Positions 34,527-41,879 of a stretch of 64,000 nucleotides of DNA are shown here, piece by piece; position 1 is the stretch's first letter; each line of letters starts with the position of its first letter. Source of the stretch: JAICWP01 sp035252015 (GTDB lineage Bacteria > Acidobacteriota > Terriglobia > Terriglobales > Acidobacteriaceae); contig DATFDP010000033.1 of NCBI GenBank assembly GCA_035252015.1, positions 1-64,000 on the forward strand, in the 5' to 3' direction. Made by a program: the position numbers and the translations under genes. Below the pieces are notes generated by a model, which saw only the letters and a program-made list of their open reading frames with translations, did not search any database and was not told the origin of the DNA.

Positions 34527-34715
34527 ATGGAATTGCTGGTATGGGAGGGAAGCGGCATCCAGCGAAACGGTGGATGCCGACTTGTGGGTTCCTCCTGTAC
34601 CCAGCGTGACTCTCGCTACTATGACTGCTCGCCAGAGTCCTGCCCTGCAGGTTCTCAGTCCATTCCCTGCCTCATTGCTGAGACGTATTGCACCTTTGTA
34701 GTTGTGCGAAGCTGA
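34527..34715 (+). CDS. Possible small Cys-rich peptide
   Basis: 62 codons, ATG preceded by AAGGTAAAGA. Six Cys fall at about 17, 24, 34, 39, 48 and 55, in stretches such as GGCRLVGSSC, YYDCSPESCP and SQSIPC. No signal peptide. The cysteine density is the only argument that it is real. It could equally be a decayed fragment or chance ORF. Confidence 0.3.
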   Translation: MELLVWEGSGIQRNGGCRLVGSSCTQRDSRYYDCSPESCPAGSQSIPCLIAETYCTFVVVRS

Positions 34716-35191
34716 ATGCCGCCGTGATGAAGATCAGCTTTAGCCCTGTGGCTTCTGTTGTCGATTTGTTTCCAGCCCGTGTCAGCCGGTTGTCATCGCA
34801 TCGTGCACAGTGGCGGTCGCATAGACAGATTCCAGTGACTATCCTGCTTAAAATCGCAATCCTGCAAGAATATCAATTGCTATCTAAGTGAAGAAAATGG
34901 TTGCAAGGGCTGACTGCACTGCGATATGTTCACTGAGTACCGTACCCCATCCTTGCAGCTGTTCCACCCACCTCAGCAATCGGGGATGGTGAGTATGGGA
35001 GTCCTCACCTGATGTACTCAGGCGAGGGCGCGCGACGAGCACCGGCACCTGCTCTTTTCTCCAGCTCTTTCCGCCAACGGCGTTCGCGAAAACTGAAGCT
35101 GAAACCTAAAGCAGAGCCTACAAGGGCCAACGTTCTTAAATATGGCGCTCAGCCCAAATCTTAATGGCGAGGCAGAAAGAGAGATGTGGTC

Positions 35192-35419
35192 ATGGTTACC
35201 AAGTGTGCGAATCCCTCGTGCGGCGCATCCTTTCAATACCTTCGCGGCGGAAAATTGTTCTTAGTGGAGTTACCTCGTCTCTCCTCCCAGCCAGGGGGCA
35301 ACGGGCGCACAGCCGAGTATTTCTGGCTTTGTGACCAGTGTTGCTCCGAGCTGACTGTGACCGTGGATGCGATGGGGCAGGCTGCTGTCGCCAAGGCTCG
35401 AGCCTCAGGCGGAGTTTGA
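35192..35419 (+). CDS. Small zinc-ribbon-like protein
   Basis: 75 residues from the ATG at 35192 (AAAGAGAG upstream). Two CxxC-type knuckles, CANPSC near 5-10 and CDQC near 45-48, flank a beta-like segment (FQYLRGGKLFLVELPR, then TAEYFWL). This predicts a single zinc-ribbon fold. I recall similar short proteins as common acidobacterial hypotheticals. Function unknown; the next small ORF is 82 nt downstream on the same strand. Confidence 0.7.
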   Translation: MVTKCANPSCGASFQYLRGGKLFLVELPRLSSQPGGNGRTAEYFWLCDQCCSELTVTVDAMGQAAVAKARASGGV

Positions 35420-35501
35420 TCTGCAAAATCTCAAACCGAGTGCGACGTGCTGTTTAAGAAATTTAGGACAACAAACAATCGAATCAGAGGACCAGCCTGA
35501 A

Positions 35502-35714
35502 ATGAACGGAAAAGTGAAATTCAGAATCGGAGACACCGTATATCACAAGACTCTCGATCTGGGCCGCGGCCGAGTCAGGTACATCTACCGCACCGAGGTA
35601 ATGGTTGCATTCGAGAGCTCGTCCATCGGCCGGTATCCCAAGGAGGATATCTGCAAAAGCGAACCTCATCCGGTTGAACTGCCGCAAGTGGCGCGGTTCG
35701 TTCGTGCCGCTTGA
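35502..35714 (+). CDS. Small SH3-like hypothetical protein
   Basis: 70 residues, ATG preceded by GAGGA at 10 nt. The text FRIGDTVYHKTLDLGRGRVR and VMVAFESSSIGRYPKEDI resembles short SH3-like domains (DUF3553/KOW-type) that bind nucleic acid or protein. The match is weak. Same strand as the zinc-ribbon ORF. Confidence 0.55.
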   Translation: MNGKVKFRIGDTVYHKTLDLGRGRVRYIYRTEVMVAFESSSIGRYPKEDICKSEPHPVELPQVARFVRAA

Positions 35715-35758
35715 GCAGTTTGGTTTTACACGCGGGAGGGCCTGCCAAGGCCCAGAAC

Positions 35759-36661
35759 TTATCGCGGCCAGAGCATTGCCACGCGCTGCAGGACAGAATA
35801 AGAGCAGAACAAGGTAAGTGCTGGTCCGCCCCAGATATAGAGTGCGGACTGGAAGGCTAAATTTTTAACCATTTCCTGCTGGCTGAATGTGGAAATGAAA
35901 AACGGTGTGGCTCCCTTGGCCAGAATGATCGGTGGATAGAGGTCGAACTCGCGGGAGGAACTCTGTGTGACGCGAGTGCCGCCCGTCGGGTGCAGCTCAA
36001 ATACGGCGCGGTGCTGCAGGTCGGCAGCCACTTCGCTCAAAAAACCCGGACCAAGGGGAGCCACAGGGTCTTGCTCTGGCGGCTGGGGCCATGGATTTTC
36101 CTGCAATGTTCCAAAAATAACAATTCTGTCCTCGGGTCTGATGCAGAACTCCTCCACCTTGACCAGGTCCGCCACGGAAATGCCGTGCTGGACGAGGAAG
36201 TGCCGCAGGTAGTCGGGAAGCGAGCCGGAGTCGAAGGTGCCCAGCGGGGAAAACTGAATCTCTGCCCCGGCGGGGTCGATCAGGAGCTTACCCGTGCTGT
36301 CGTCCAGGAAAAACGGGGCGCACTGTTCGAACGATTGTTTTTTGTTTCTGTCTTTAACATGGGTAGTGACCAGGCGATAGTAGAAGCACTCCGTTTCCGA
36401 AAGTGGCGCGATCAAAGTGTATGGGCCAGTTGCCTGCCCGCTGACCTCCACCGGGCCCAGCGCCGCCGCGCGCACTGTGGAACGCGGCGTATTCATCACC
36501 AGGCGTTTGCGCTTGAGCAGCGAAAATCCCCGAAAAAACAGGTAGACACCGAGCACGACGCCCACCGGACCCCACAAAAGGGAGTCGTTCAGCAGTCGCA
36601 GAAGAGGATCTTCCGGTAGCGGCCCGGTAACTCGGCTAATACATGTAAGAAAAACCAGCAT
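35759..36661 (-). CDS. Membrane protein with GIDE (MUL1-type) domain
   Basis: About 300 residues from the ATG at 36661; a TTG start 15 codons earlier is possible. A hydrophobic segment (about 25-45) is followed by the GIDE-type region NTPRSTVRAAALGPVEVSGQ ... APLSETECFYYRLVT (about 55-110). A variable beta region follows, then another hydrophobic stretch near 260-295. Bacterial GIDE proteins share the BAM/GIDE domain of mitochondrial MUL1 but here no RING finger follows, so ubiquitin-ligase activity is not implied. It is convergent with the small + strand ORFs. Confidence 0.75.
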   Translation of the reverse strand: MLVFLTCISRVTGPLPEDPLLRLLNDSLLWGPVGVVLGVYLFFRGFSLLKRKRLVMNTPRSTVRAAALGPVEVSGQATGPYTLIAPLSETECFYYRLVTTHVKDRNKKQSFEQCAPFFLDDSTGKLLIDPAGAEIQFSPLGTFDSGSLPDYLRHFLVQHGISVADLVKVEEFCIRPEDRIVIFGTLQENPWPQPPEQDPVAPLGPGFLSEVAADLQHRAVFELHPTGGTRVTQSSSREFDLYPPIILAKGATPFFISTFSQQEMVKNLAFQSALYIWGGPALTLFCSYSVLQRVAMLWPR

Positions 36662-36774
36662 CGCGGCTGAGTTGTAGCACAGGTCAATCGGAAGTTGAAG
36701 CCCCAACCTGGGCGGCGCCGTCCTCCTGCCAACGCGCAGACTGCGTCCAAAGCTATCTCGAGGTCAGCATTTCG

Positions 36775-37064
36775 ATGAAAATGATGGTCGCCGGCCATGC
36801 GGCAGAGGTGCCCGCAGCCGATCAACAAAACGCGACCGTGGTGAGCATAACCGCAGACGGAAGAGCGTTATCGGCATACGGCAGGTGGAAACAAGTGCAC
36901 TGACCGGTTTGACTGAAGGAACTGTGTACGGAAAAGCAGACGCTCGAGTGCCATACGAGGAAATACTTACGGTATTAGACACTCTGGGTGGCCCTGCTGT
37001 GGTGCTGCTCACGGCGCCCGGGTCCAATGTTGAGGGGGAAACATCGTACTGCCGTATGGAGTGA
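36775..37064 (+). pseudogene. Frameshifted remnant of an ExbD-like protein
   Basis: Frame 1 reads MKMMVAGHAAEVPAADQQNA then TVVSITADGRALSAYG and hits TGA near 36901. A one-base shift near 36880 continues as VETSALTGLTEGTVYGKADA then RVPYEEILTVLDTLGGPAVV and LLTAPGSN to a TGA at 37062. Together this is the periplasmic part of ExbD/TolR (V.I.ADGR ... KAD..VPY..V..V.D). The usual N-terminal transmembrane helix is missing, so the gene is both truncated and frameshifted. Confidence 0.6.
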
Positions 37065-37216
37065 AGGTGACCTTGGAAGCCGATGAAGCAATCTGATTTC
37101 GGCCTGATGCTACTGCTTGTCAGGAGCCAAAGCAAACGCTTGCGAGCAGGCCTGCCAGGGTCGCCATGACTGTCGATCGTCGAGAACTCATCCCGTGCCT
37201 GATGGCAGCATCAGCT

Positions 37217-37447
37217 TCACGCTGCGTCCCATTGCCGCCGTGCGCGTTGGCAATGATGCCCACTGATACAAGCATCACAGATTGGTAAGTCGCACAGCGG
37301 ACAGGGGACCATATGATGCCTGCATCCAGCCGATCCTCCGCAGTCCGCACAGGCTAATGCAGGGCTGTTGCAGCGTACTGATGTCTCACCCGTCCTGCTG
37401 TCAGCACCAGGCAATACGAAAAACTCGCATTGGAGTTCGGCTGGCAC
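37217..37447 (-). CDS. Small Cys/His-rich putative zinc-binding protein
   Basis: 76 residues from a GTG. Dense Cys/His pattern: ACADCGGSAGCRHHM, VPCPLCDLPICDACISGHHC. It resembles a B-box/RING-like zinc knuckle followed by a basic tail. No good ribosome-binding site is visible. It sits next to an ExbD pseudogene in an apparently decaying stretch, so it could also be a remnant. Confidence 0.45.
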   Translation of the reverse strand: MPAELQCEFFVLPGADSRTGETSVRCNSPALACADCGGSAGCRHHMVPCPLCDLPICDACISGHHCQRARRQWDAA

Positions 37448-37599
37448 GGGGAGGAATTATAACTCTCGAGCGGACGATCGTTTGGCCTTCCGCACCTGCG
37501 CCTGGCACGTGCTCGTAAGCACACAGGTGTCGCTTCGTACTATAGGCCTATTGCTGCTCGAAAGCCATATCCGACTATGAAACCATGTGCTCATTTCAT

Positions 37600-38952
37600 T
37601 TATTGTTGGCGGGCGATAATATCACCGACCCATTCGAGTAAACGCTCCCAGAGGGAACGCGTGCTCCATCGTTCGAACGTGATCTCATCGCAATGTGAAA
37701 GATCATCATCGAATTCACCAGTCAGAGTGGAACCCAGTTTCGAATCAAGTGCCGCCACATTCACCTCATCATTGATTCCGAAAGAACGGTTATCGAGGTT
37801 GGTGGAACCAAATACGACCCAGGCGCCGTCTGTAATCATAATCTTGGCGTGAATCATAGACGGTTGGTATTCGTAGATTCTAGCTCCGGCCTTCAGAAGT
37901 TCGCCGAAGAGTCGTCGTCCCGTGCTGCGGGTGAGGTAGTGATCCGTGTGTTTGCCGGGAACGATGATCCTGACTCGCACGCCGCGATCGAGCGCACGCA
38001 CCATCTCCTGACGCATGCCGCTGTCGGGTACAAAATACGGCGTCGTGATATCAATGGATCTGCTGGCAGACGCTATCAACATCTGAAAAAGAATGCGTGA
38101 ACGACTGGAACCTCCGGACGAAGGTGTACTTGCGACTACGAGAGCGGGGATCCCGCCGTCAGTGGTCCGAGCGGGTGGAAAATATTGCTCTCCATTCAAA
38201 ATCTCTCCCGAGGTTTCCAACCAATTCTCAACAAAGACGCCTTGCAACCTGGTAACGGCTTCACCATTGACGCGAAATACGCTGTCCCGCCAGCTTGGGT
38301 CATGTTTGCTTGGGTACCTCCACCAATCTGCATAACCTGCACCGCCGACGAAAGCCGTCACGCCATCGATGATCGTCATCTCGCGATGGGTCCGGTTGTT
38401 GGACATGAACCAGTTGTCCCAGCGAAGAGGGTGATACCACTCCACGCGTCCTCCCGCTGTACGCAAAGCTTTGAAATACCTTTTCGGCGTCGAAATACTG
38501 CCGAGAGAATCAAGTGTGAGCCGGACCTGGACGCCTGCTCGGGCTCGTTCCGTCAGAATCTCGAGCAAACGCCGAGTTATCTCGCCTTTGTGAAAGATGT
38601 ATGCTTCAATTTCGATGTTATGCTGCGCCCGCCGCAGAGCCGCGAATTCTGCCTCGTAGAACTGCTCTCCATTACGGAGGGCCTCAATGCGGTTACCTCG
38701 AGTGACCGCTGAGTCCGCCAGTGGTGCCAGCTGTTCCAGGAACGGCTGCGACTCGGAAAGCAGCGCGGGGCGAGATGTAAGGCTGTAACGCGGACCGGGA
38801 GCGAAAAGGCCGGCGATAATCCATCCAGCCACGGCGAGGATCGCAATTACCGCGATAATCCGTAGCGCCCGAGAGCGTCTGAACTCGGTGGCAAGTGGTC
38901 CTTGATCAGGGCGTTTGCTGGTTTTTTTGCTCGTCTTGGCCTTGGTCACCAC
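37600..38952 (-). CDS. Cardiolipin-synthase-like phospholipase D family protein
   Basis: 450 residues from GTG. One N-terminal transmembrane helix (about 30-50) and two PLD domains. The second HKD motif is intact (H368AK370IMITD375, then GSTNLDNRSFGINDE). The first reads H189RE191MTIID196, with Glu where the HxKxxxxD Lys belongs, followed by VGGAGYADWW. Canonical enzymes join two phosphatidylglycerols or PG and PE. Last gene of an operon after an EEP-family and a VTT-family gene, an arrangement like E. coli ybhP-clsB. Confidence 0.85.
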   Translation of the reverse strand: MVTKAKTSKKTSKRPDQGPLATEFRRSRALRIIAVIAILAVAGWIIAGLFAPGPRYSLTSRPALLSESQPFLEQLAPLADSAVTRGNRIEALRNGEQFYEAEFAALRRAQHNIEIEAYIFHKGEITRRLLEILTERARAGVQVRLTLDSLGSISTPKRYFKALRTAGGRVEWYHPLRWDNWFMSNNRTHREMTIIDGVTAFVGGAGYADWWRYPSKHDPSWRDSVFRVNGEAVTRLQGVFVENWLETSGEILNGEQYFPPARTTDGGIPALVVASTPSSGGSSRSRILFQMLIASASRSIDITTPYFVPDSGMRQEMVRALDRGVRVRIIVPGKHTDHYLTRSTGRRLFGELLKAGARIYEYQPSMIHAKIMITDGAWVVFGSTNLDNRSFGINDEVNVAALDSKLGSTLTGEFDDDLSHCDEITFERWSTRSLWERLLEWVGDIIARQQ

Positions 38953-39042
38953 AGCTGCGGTCAGCGCTCTGTATCACCAACTCTGATGCAATCAGTTGCA
39001 GGCGAGGTGGCACAGGGCGGGGGATAGCAAATCTAGGCGGTG

Positions 39043-39660
39043 CTAGCTGGCCGTACCTGGCCGGCGCTGGTACCAGAGAAGCACCCATGCTGCCACTGCC
39101 ACAGCCAGAACAATCACAATCGCCAGCATATGTTTGTGCACGAGAAGCGCCGCCGTGTTGACTACAACCGGCCCAAACTTCAATACCAGAAAGGCGAGTA
39201 TGAGGAACCGGACGAAGCGGCCGACGAAGATAGCGAGCAGGAAATGAACGAAATTCATTTCGAAGGCCGCTGCCGATAGCACGAAGAGCTTGAAAGGGAA
39301 TGGAGGGGGCACCATCGAGGGAAACATCACGGTCCAAAACTCATGCCGGTCGAACGATTTTCGTATCTGTTGAAACTTCGCCCTTGGTATGCGTTTCATT
39401 AGCAGCGCTTCACCGCCTTTGTAGCCGATGATATAAAGCAGAATGCTGCCCGAAGCTGATCCTGCTGCCGCCATAAGCACATAAAGCAGAAAACGCTGGG
39501 GTTTTTGGTACACGTACGTAGCAACAACGGGATCCAGTGGGATTCCGAAAAAAGCCGAGTCAATGCCTGCGATTGCAAACACTGCCCAGGAACCAAGGGG
39601 GCCAAGCATCCCCCATATCAGTCCTGTGTATCGCAAAAGTATTCCCTCGATCGTTCTCAC
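39043..39660 (-). CDS. VTT/DedA-family (YqaA-like) membrane protein
   Basis: 205 residues with about five hydrophobic segments. The family region includes GIDSAFFGIPLDPVVATYVY, YIIGYKGGE and the re-entrant-loop-like MVPPPFPFKLFVLSAAAFEM. VTT proteins are linked to lipid scrambling or transport and membrane homeostasis. Its start overlaps the stop of the EEP-family gene (ATGA) and the PLD gene follows after 90 nt. Confidence 0.85.
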   Translation of the reverse strand: MRTIEGILLRYTGLIWGMLGPLGSWAVFAIAGIDSAFFGIPLDPVVATYVYQKPQRFLLYVLMAAAGSASGSILLYIIGYKGGEALLMKRIPRAKFQQIRKSFDRHEFWTVMFPSMVPPPFPFKLFVLSAAAFEMNFVHFLLAIFVGRFVRFLILAFLVLKFGPVVVNTAALLVHKHMLAIVIVLAVAVAAWVLLWYQRRPGTAS

Positions 39661-40436
39661 TTGGCGGCCTCCGCATGAGCGGAGTGGTGCTGCGGTCCAC
39701 GGTCATTTTTCAGCGCGAAGTCAGCCACAATCGGGAGGTGATCGGAGGCAATGATTGCCTGAGCGGTGCGGCACACGTGAAAACGCTTGAGCGCAAGCCG
39801 CCGGTCAAAATAGAAATGGTCAAGATGCAAGAAGGGGAACACGCCAGGGTAGCTCCCCCTTTTTCCGGTTTGGAGCTTGAGGTCGACGCTGTCGTAGTGT
39901 GTGGACATCAAGCGGGAAGCAAGCCCTCTTGTCCATTCGTTGAAATCACCCACCACGACGCTGGGCCCTTGCAGATCAATGCACCGAAGAATGCTGTCGC
40001 CGAGCAGAATACGTGCCTGCGCTCGTCGCTCCAGGAATCCGGTGCCTAGATGAACATTGAAGAGGTGCAACGTCACGGCCTCCCAGGGCTCAACGTCCAC
40101 TCGCAAGCAGCCGCGCCGTTCGCGTTCACGCCAGGTAAGATCATAATTTTGCCAAAATCGTATTGGGAGCCGGCTGAGGACGGCATTGCCATAGGGCGCA
40201 CCGTTATGGCGCCGATTTTCGCCGAAGTAGCAGCGATAACCTCCGAGCGCATTTGCGATCAGGTGGGCCTGCCCGGGTTGCTCCCTATTCGTGCCACCGC
40301 CAATGACTTCTTGCAAGGCGATGACGTCGGCATTCAGTCGGCGCAATGTAGCCGCAATGCGTTCCGGCAGCACGCGGCGATCAAGTCCGCGGCATTTGTG
40401 TACGTTGTAGGTAACGATGCGGATCGTCTCGTTCAT
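39657..40436 (-). CDS. Endonuclease/exonuclease/phosphatase family protein (YbhP-like)
   Basis: 259 residues covering the whole EEP fold: IRIVTYNVHKCRG (metal), DVIALQEV (metal Glu), GNAVLSRLPI, HLFNVHLG, VVVGDFNEW (Asp/Asn) and the terminal catalytic pair in ASDHLPIVADF. No signal peptide. It hydrolyses phosphodiesters of nucleic acid or lipid headgroups; the operon with VTT and PLD-family membrane-lipid genes favours a lipid-related role. First gene of that operon. Confidence 0.88.
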   Translation of the reverse strand: MNETIRIVTYNVHKCRGLDRRVLPERIAATLRRLNADVIALQEVIGGGTNREQPGQAHLIANALGGYRCYFGENRRHNGAPYGNAVLSRLPIRFWQNYDLTWRERERRGCLRVDVEPWEAVTLHLFNVHLGTGFLERRAQARILLGDSILRCIDLQGPSVVVGDFNEWTRGLASRLMSTHYDSVDLKLQTGKRGSYPGVFPFLHLDHFYFDRRLALKRFHVCRTAQAIIASDHLPIVADFALKNDRGPQHHSAHAEAAK

Positions 40437-40545
40437 TTGCCTGATTCTTTGATGTTGAATTGTGTTCTGTCGGCAGATGGTGCGTCGCGGGATCTCCGAG
40501 TCGCCAGAAAGGCATCAAAGGTTTAGCTGCGGTGGACGATACTCT

Positions 40546-41628
40546 TCAGAGCGTATTCCACTGAGGATCGCCCCCACGATGGTGCCGGGTTTCACGTACC
40601 GTTGCCGCCCAGTTCTTCAAGTCTTCTACACTCATACAATTCAAGATATGTTCCTGTTTGACGCCCGCTTTTATTGCGGAGGCCACGGCGTAATCCATGA
40701 ACCGTAGTTGGAGTGGGTTGTGGGAATCTGTGCCGAACGAAATTCGGCAACCTGACCGTTTGGCAATCTTCACCAGATCTAGACTCAAATCCTGTCGGTC
40801 CGGATAGGCGTCAATCTCGACCGCCTTATTCAGTTCAGCGACCAGGTCGAAAACTCGCGCCCAGTCCGCCGTCAGCCCTATGCGATAGTTGTAAATCCGT
40901 CCTCGTGGATGGCCCAGAATCTGAATGGCCGGGTTTCGGAGTGCCGCCAGATAACGGCCGGTTTGATCTTCCTTCTTACGCAATGCCGAGTGAAAGCACC
41001 CGAGCACCAGATCGAGCCGCTCAAGGGATTCCTGTTCCATGTCACCTTTCCCCTGCGGGTCGAGATTTAGCTCAACTGAGCGCAGCACACGACACGTGCG
41101 ACCCTCATCTTGCATTTTGCCGTTCACTTCTTCAATTTCCATTGCCTGCTGCTGCAATTGATCCTCGTTGATCCCGCCAGCAATCTTTAAACCTTTCGAG
41201 TGATCGGTGATAGCAATGTATTCGTAGCCTCGGTCTGATGCTGCTCTCGCCATATCTTCGACTGAACCCGAGCCATCGCTCCACACAGTATGCATTTGCA
41301 GGTCGCCTTTGACCTGCAATGAACCGTGTTTGGCGATTGTGGCACGCGTTTCGGGAAGCGTCAGGAATCCCTTTCGAATCTCCGGAGGACTGGATACGGT
41401 TGGGGGATTCTGAATCCACCGGCGAATGATCCGGTCCAAAGAAGCGCCGACACCGGGTAGTTCTATCAGGGACCGCCCTTGGGCGATCAGTAGCGTGGCT
41501 TCCTCTTCCCAAAGGAACGCCTTGCGTGATGCCCTTCTTAGCGCCTTTTGAAGCGGCATCTTCGCCGTTTCAGCCGCGACTGCGAGCAGTTCCGCTATGG
41601 CGGAATTCGAAAGAAAGCCCTCGGTCAC
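40546..41628 (-). CDS. PHP-domain phosphoesterase with helix-hairpin-helix-like N-terminus
   Basis: About 360 residues from a GTG at 41628. The frame is open to 41868 but that part is read through tRNA-Arg and is not real. The N-terminal 80 residues contain an HhH-like ELPGVGASLDRIIRRWI. The PHP domain (about 105-345) has GDLQMHTVWSDGSG, ITDHSKGL, SVELNLDPQG, GCFHSAL, ILGHPRG and SFGTDSHNP, the three-metal ligand set. The architecture recalls the C-terminal half of PolX without the polymerase. Likely a cytoplasmic phosphatase or nuclease. Confidence 0.85.
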   Translation of the reverse strand: MTEGFLSNSAIAELLAVAAETAKMPLQKALRRASRKAFLWEEEATLLIAQGRSLIELPGVGASLDRIIRRWIQNPPTVSSPPEIRKGFLTLPETRATIAKHGSLQVKGDLQMHTVWSDGSGSVEDMARAASDRGYEYIAITDHSKGLKIAGGINEDQLQQQAMEIEEVNGKMQDEGRTCRVLRSVELNLDPQGKGDMEQESLERLDLVLGCFHSALRKKEDQTGRYLAALRNPAIQILGHPRGRIYNYRIGLTADWARVFDLVAELNKAVEIDAYPDRQDLSLDLVKIAKRSGCRISFGTDSHNPLQLRFMDYAVASAIKAGVKQEHILNCMSVEDLKNWAATVRETRHHRGGDPQWNTL

Positions 41629-41713
41629 GTCTTTAGGATGCTTCCTTCTCAGATAATTGCAAACACGCTTGTTTTTCCGTTCGACCTGATGTTCGAGGGA
41701 GAAAAAAGAGGAG

Positions 41714-41790
41714 TGGCGCGCCCGGAGGGACTCGAACCCCCAACCTACAGCTCCGGAGGCTGGCGCTCTATCCAATTGAGCTACGGGCGC
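41714..41790 (-). tRNA. tRNA-Arg (anticodon CCG)
   Basis: 77 nt including encoded CCA. Acceptor stem GCGCCCG/CGGGCGC is perfect. The anticodon loop is CTCCGGA between CCAGC and GCTGT, and the T-arm contains GGTTCGAGTCC. Confidence 0.96.
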
Positions 41791-41879
41791 GCGCCGGTGC
41801 TTACAGTTTACCAAGGCGCAGGCACGCTGTCGCGCTGCAGGAGACGCCCGCGCGGCGCCAGTCCCCATCAGGTCGTGCT

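Larger units (their letters stand above)
34187..35191. other. Gene-poor 1-kb region
   Basis: Relatively AT-rich near 34250-34310, which may hold the promoter of the OmpR-like gene. A strong hairpin TATTGGGG/CCCCAATA lies at 34371-34395 and a short Cys-rich ORF at 34527-34715 (both listed). Remaining ORFs are short and lack good starts. Confidence 0.5.

Noticed and set aside
36764..37135. 123-codon minus ORF across the ExbD remnant
   Set aside because: No start signal or protein-like pattern; the plus strand holds ExbD text.
41629..41868. N-terminal extension of the PHP gene (…PVAQLDRAPASGAVGWGFESL…)
   Set aside because: This is the well-known false translation of a tRNA-Arg gene, which occupies 41714-41790 on the same strand.
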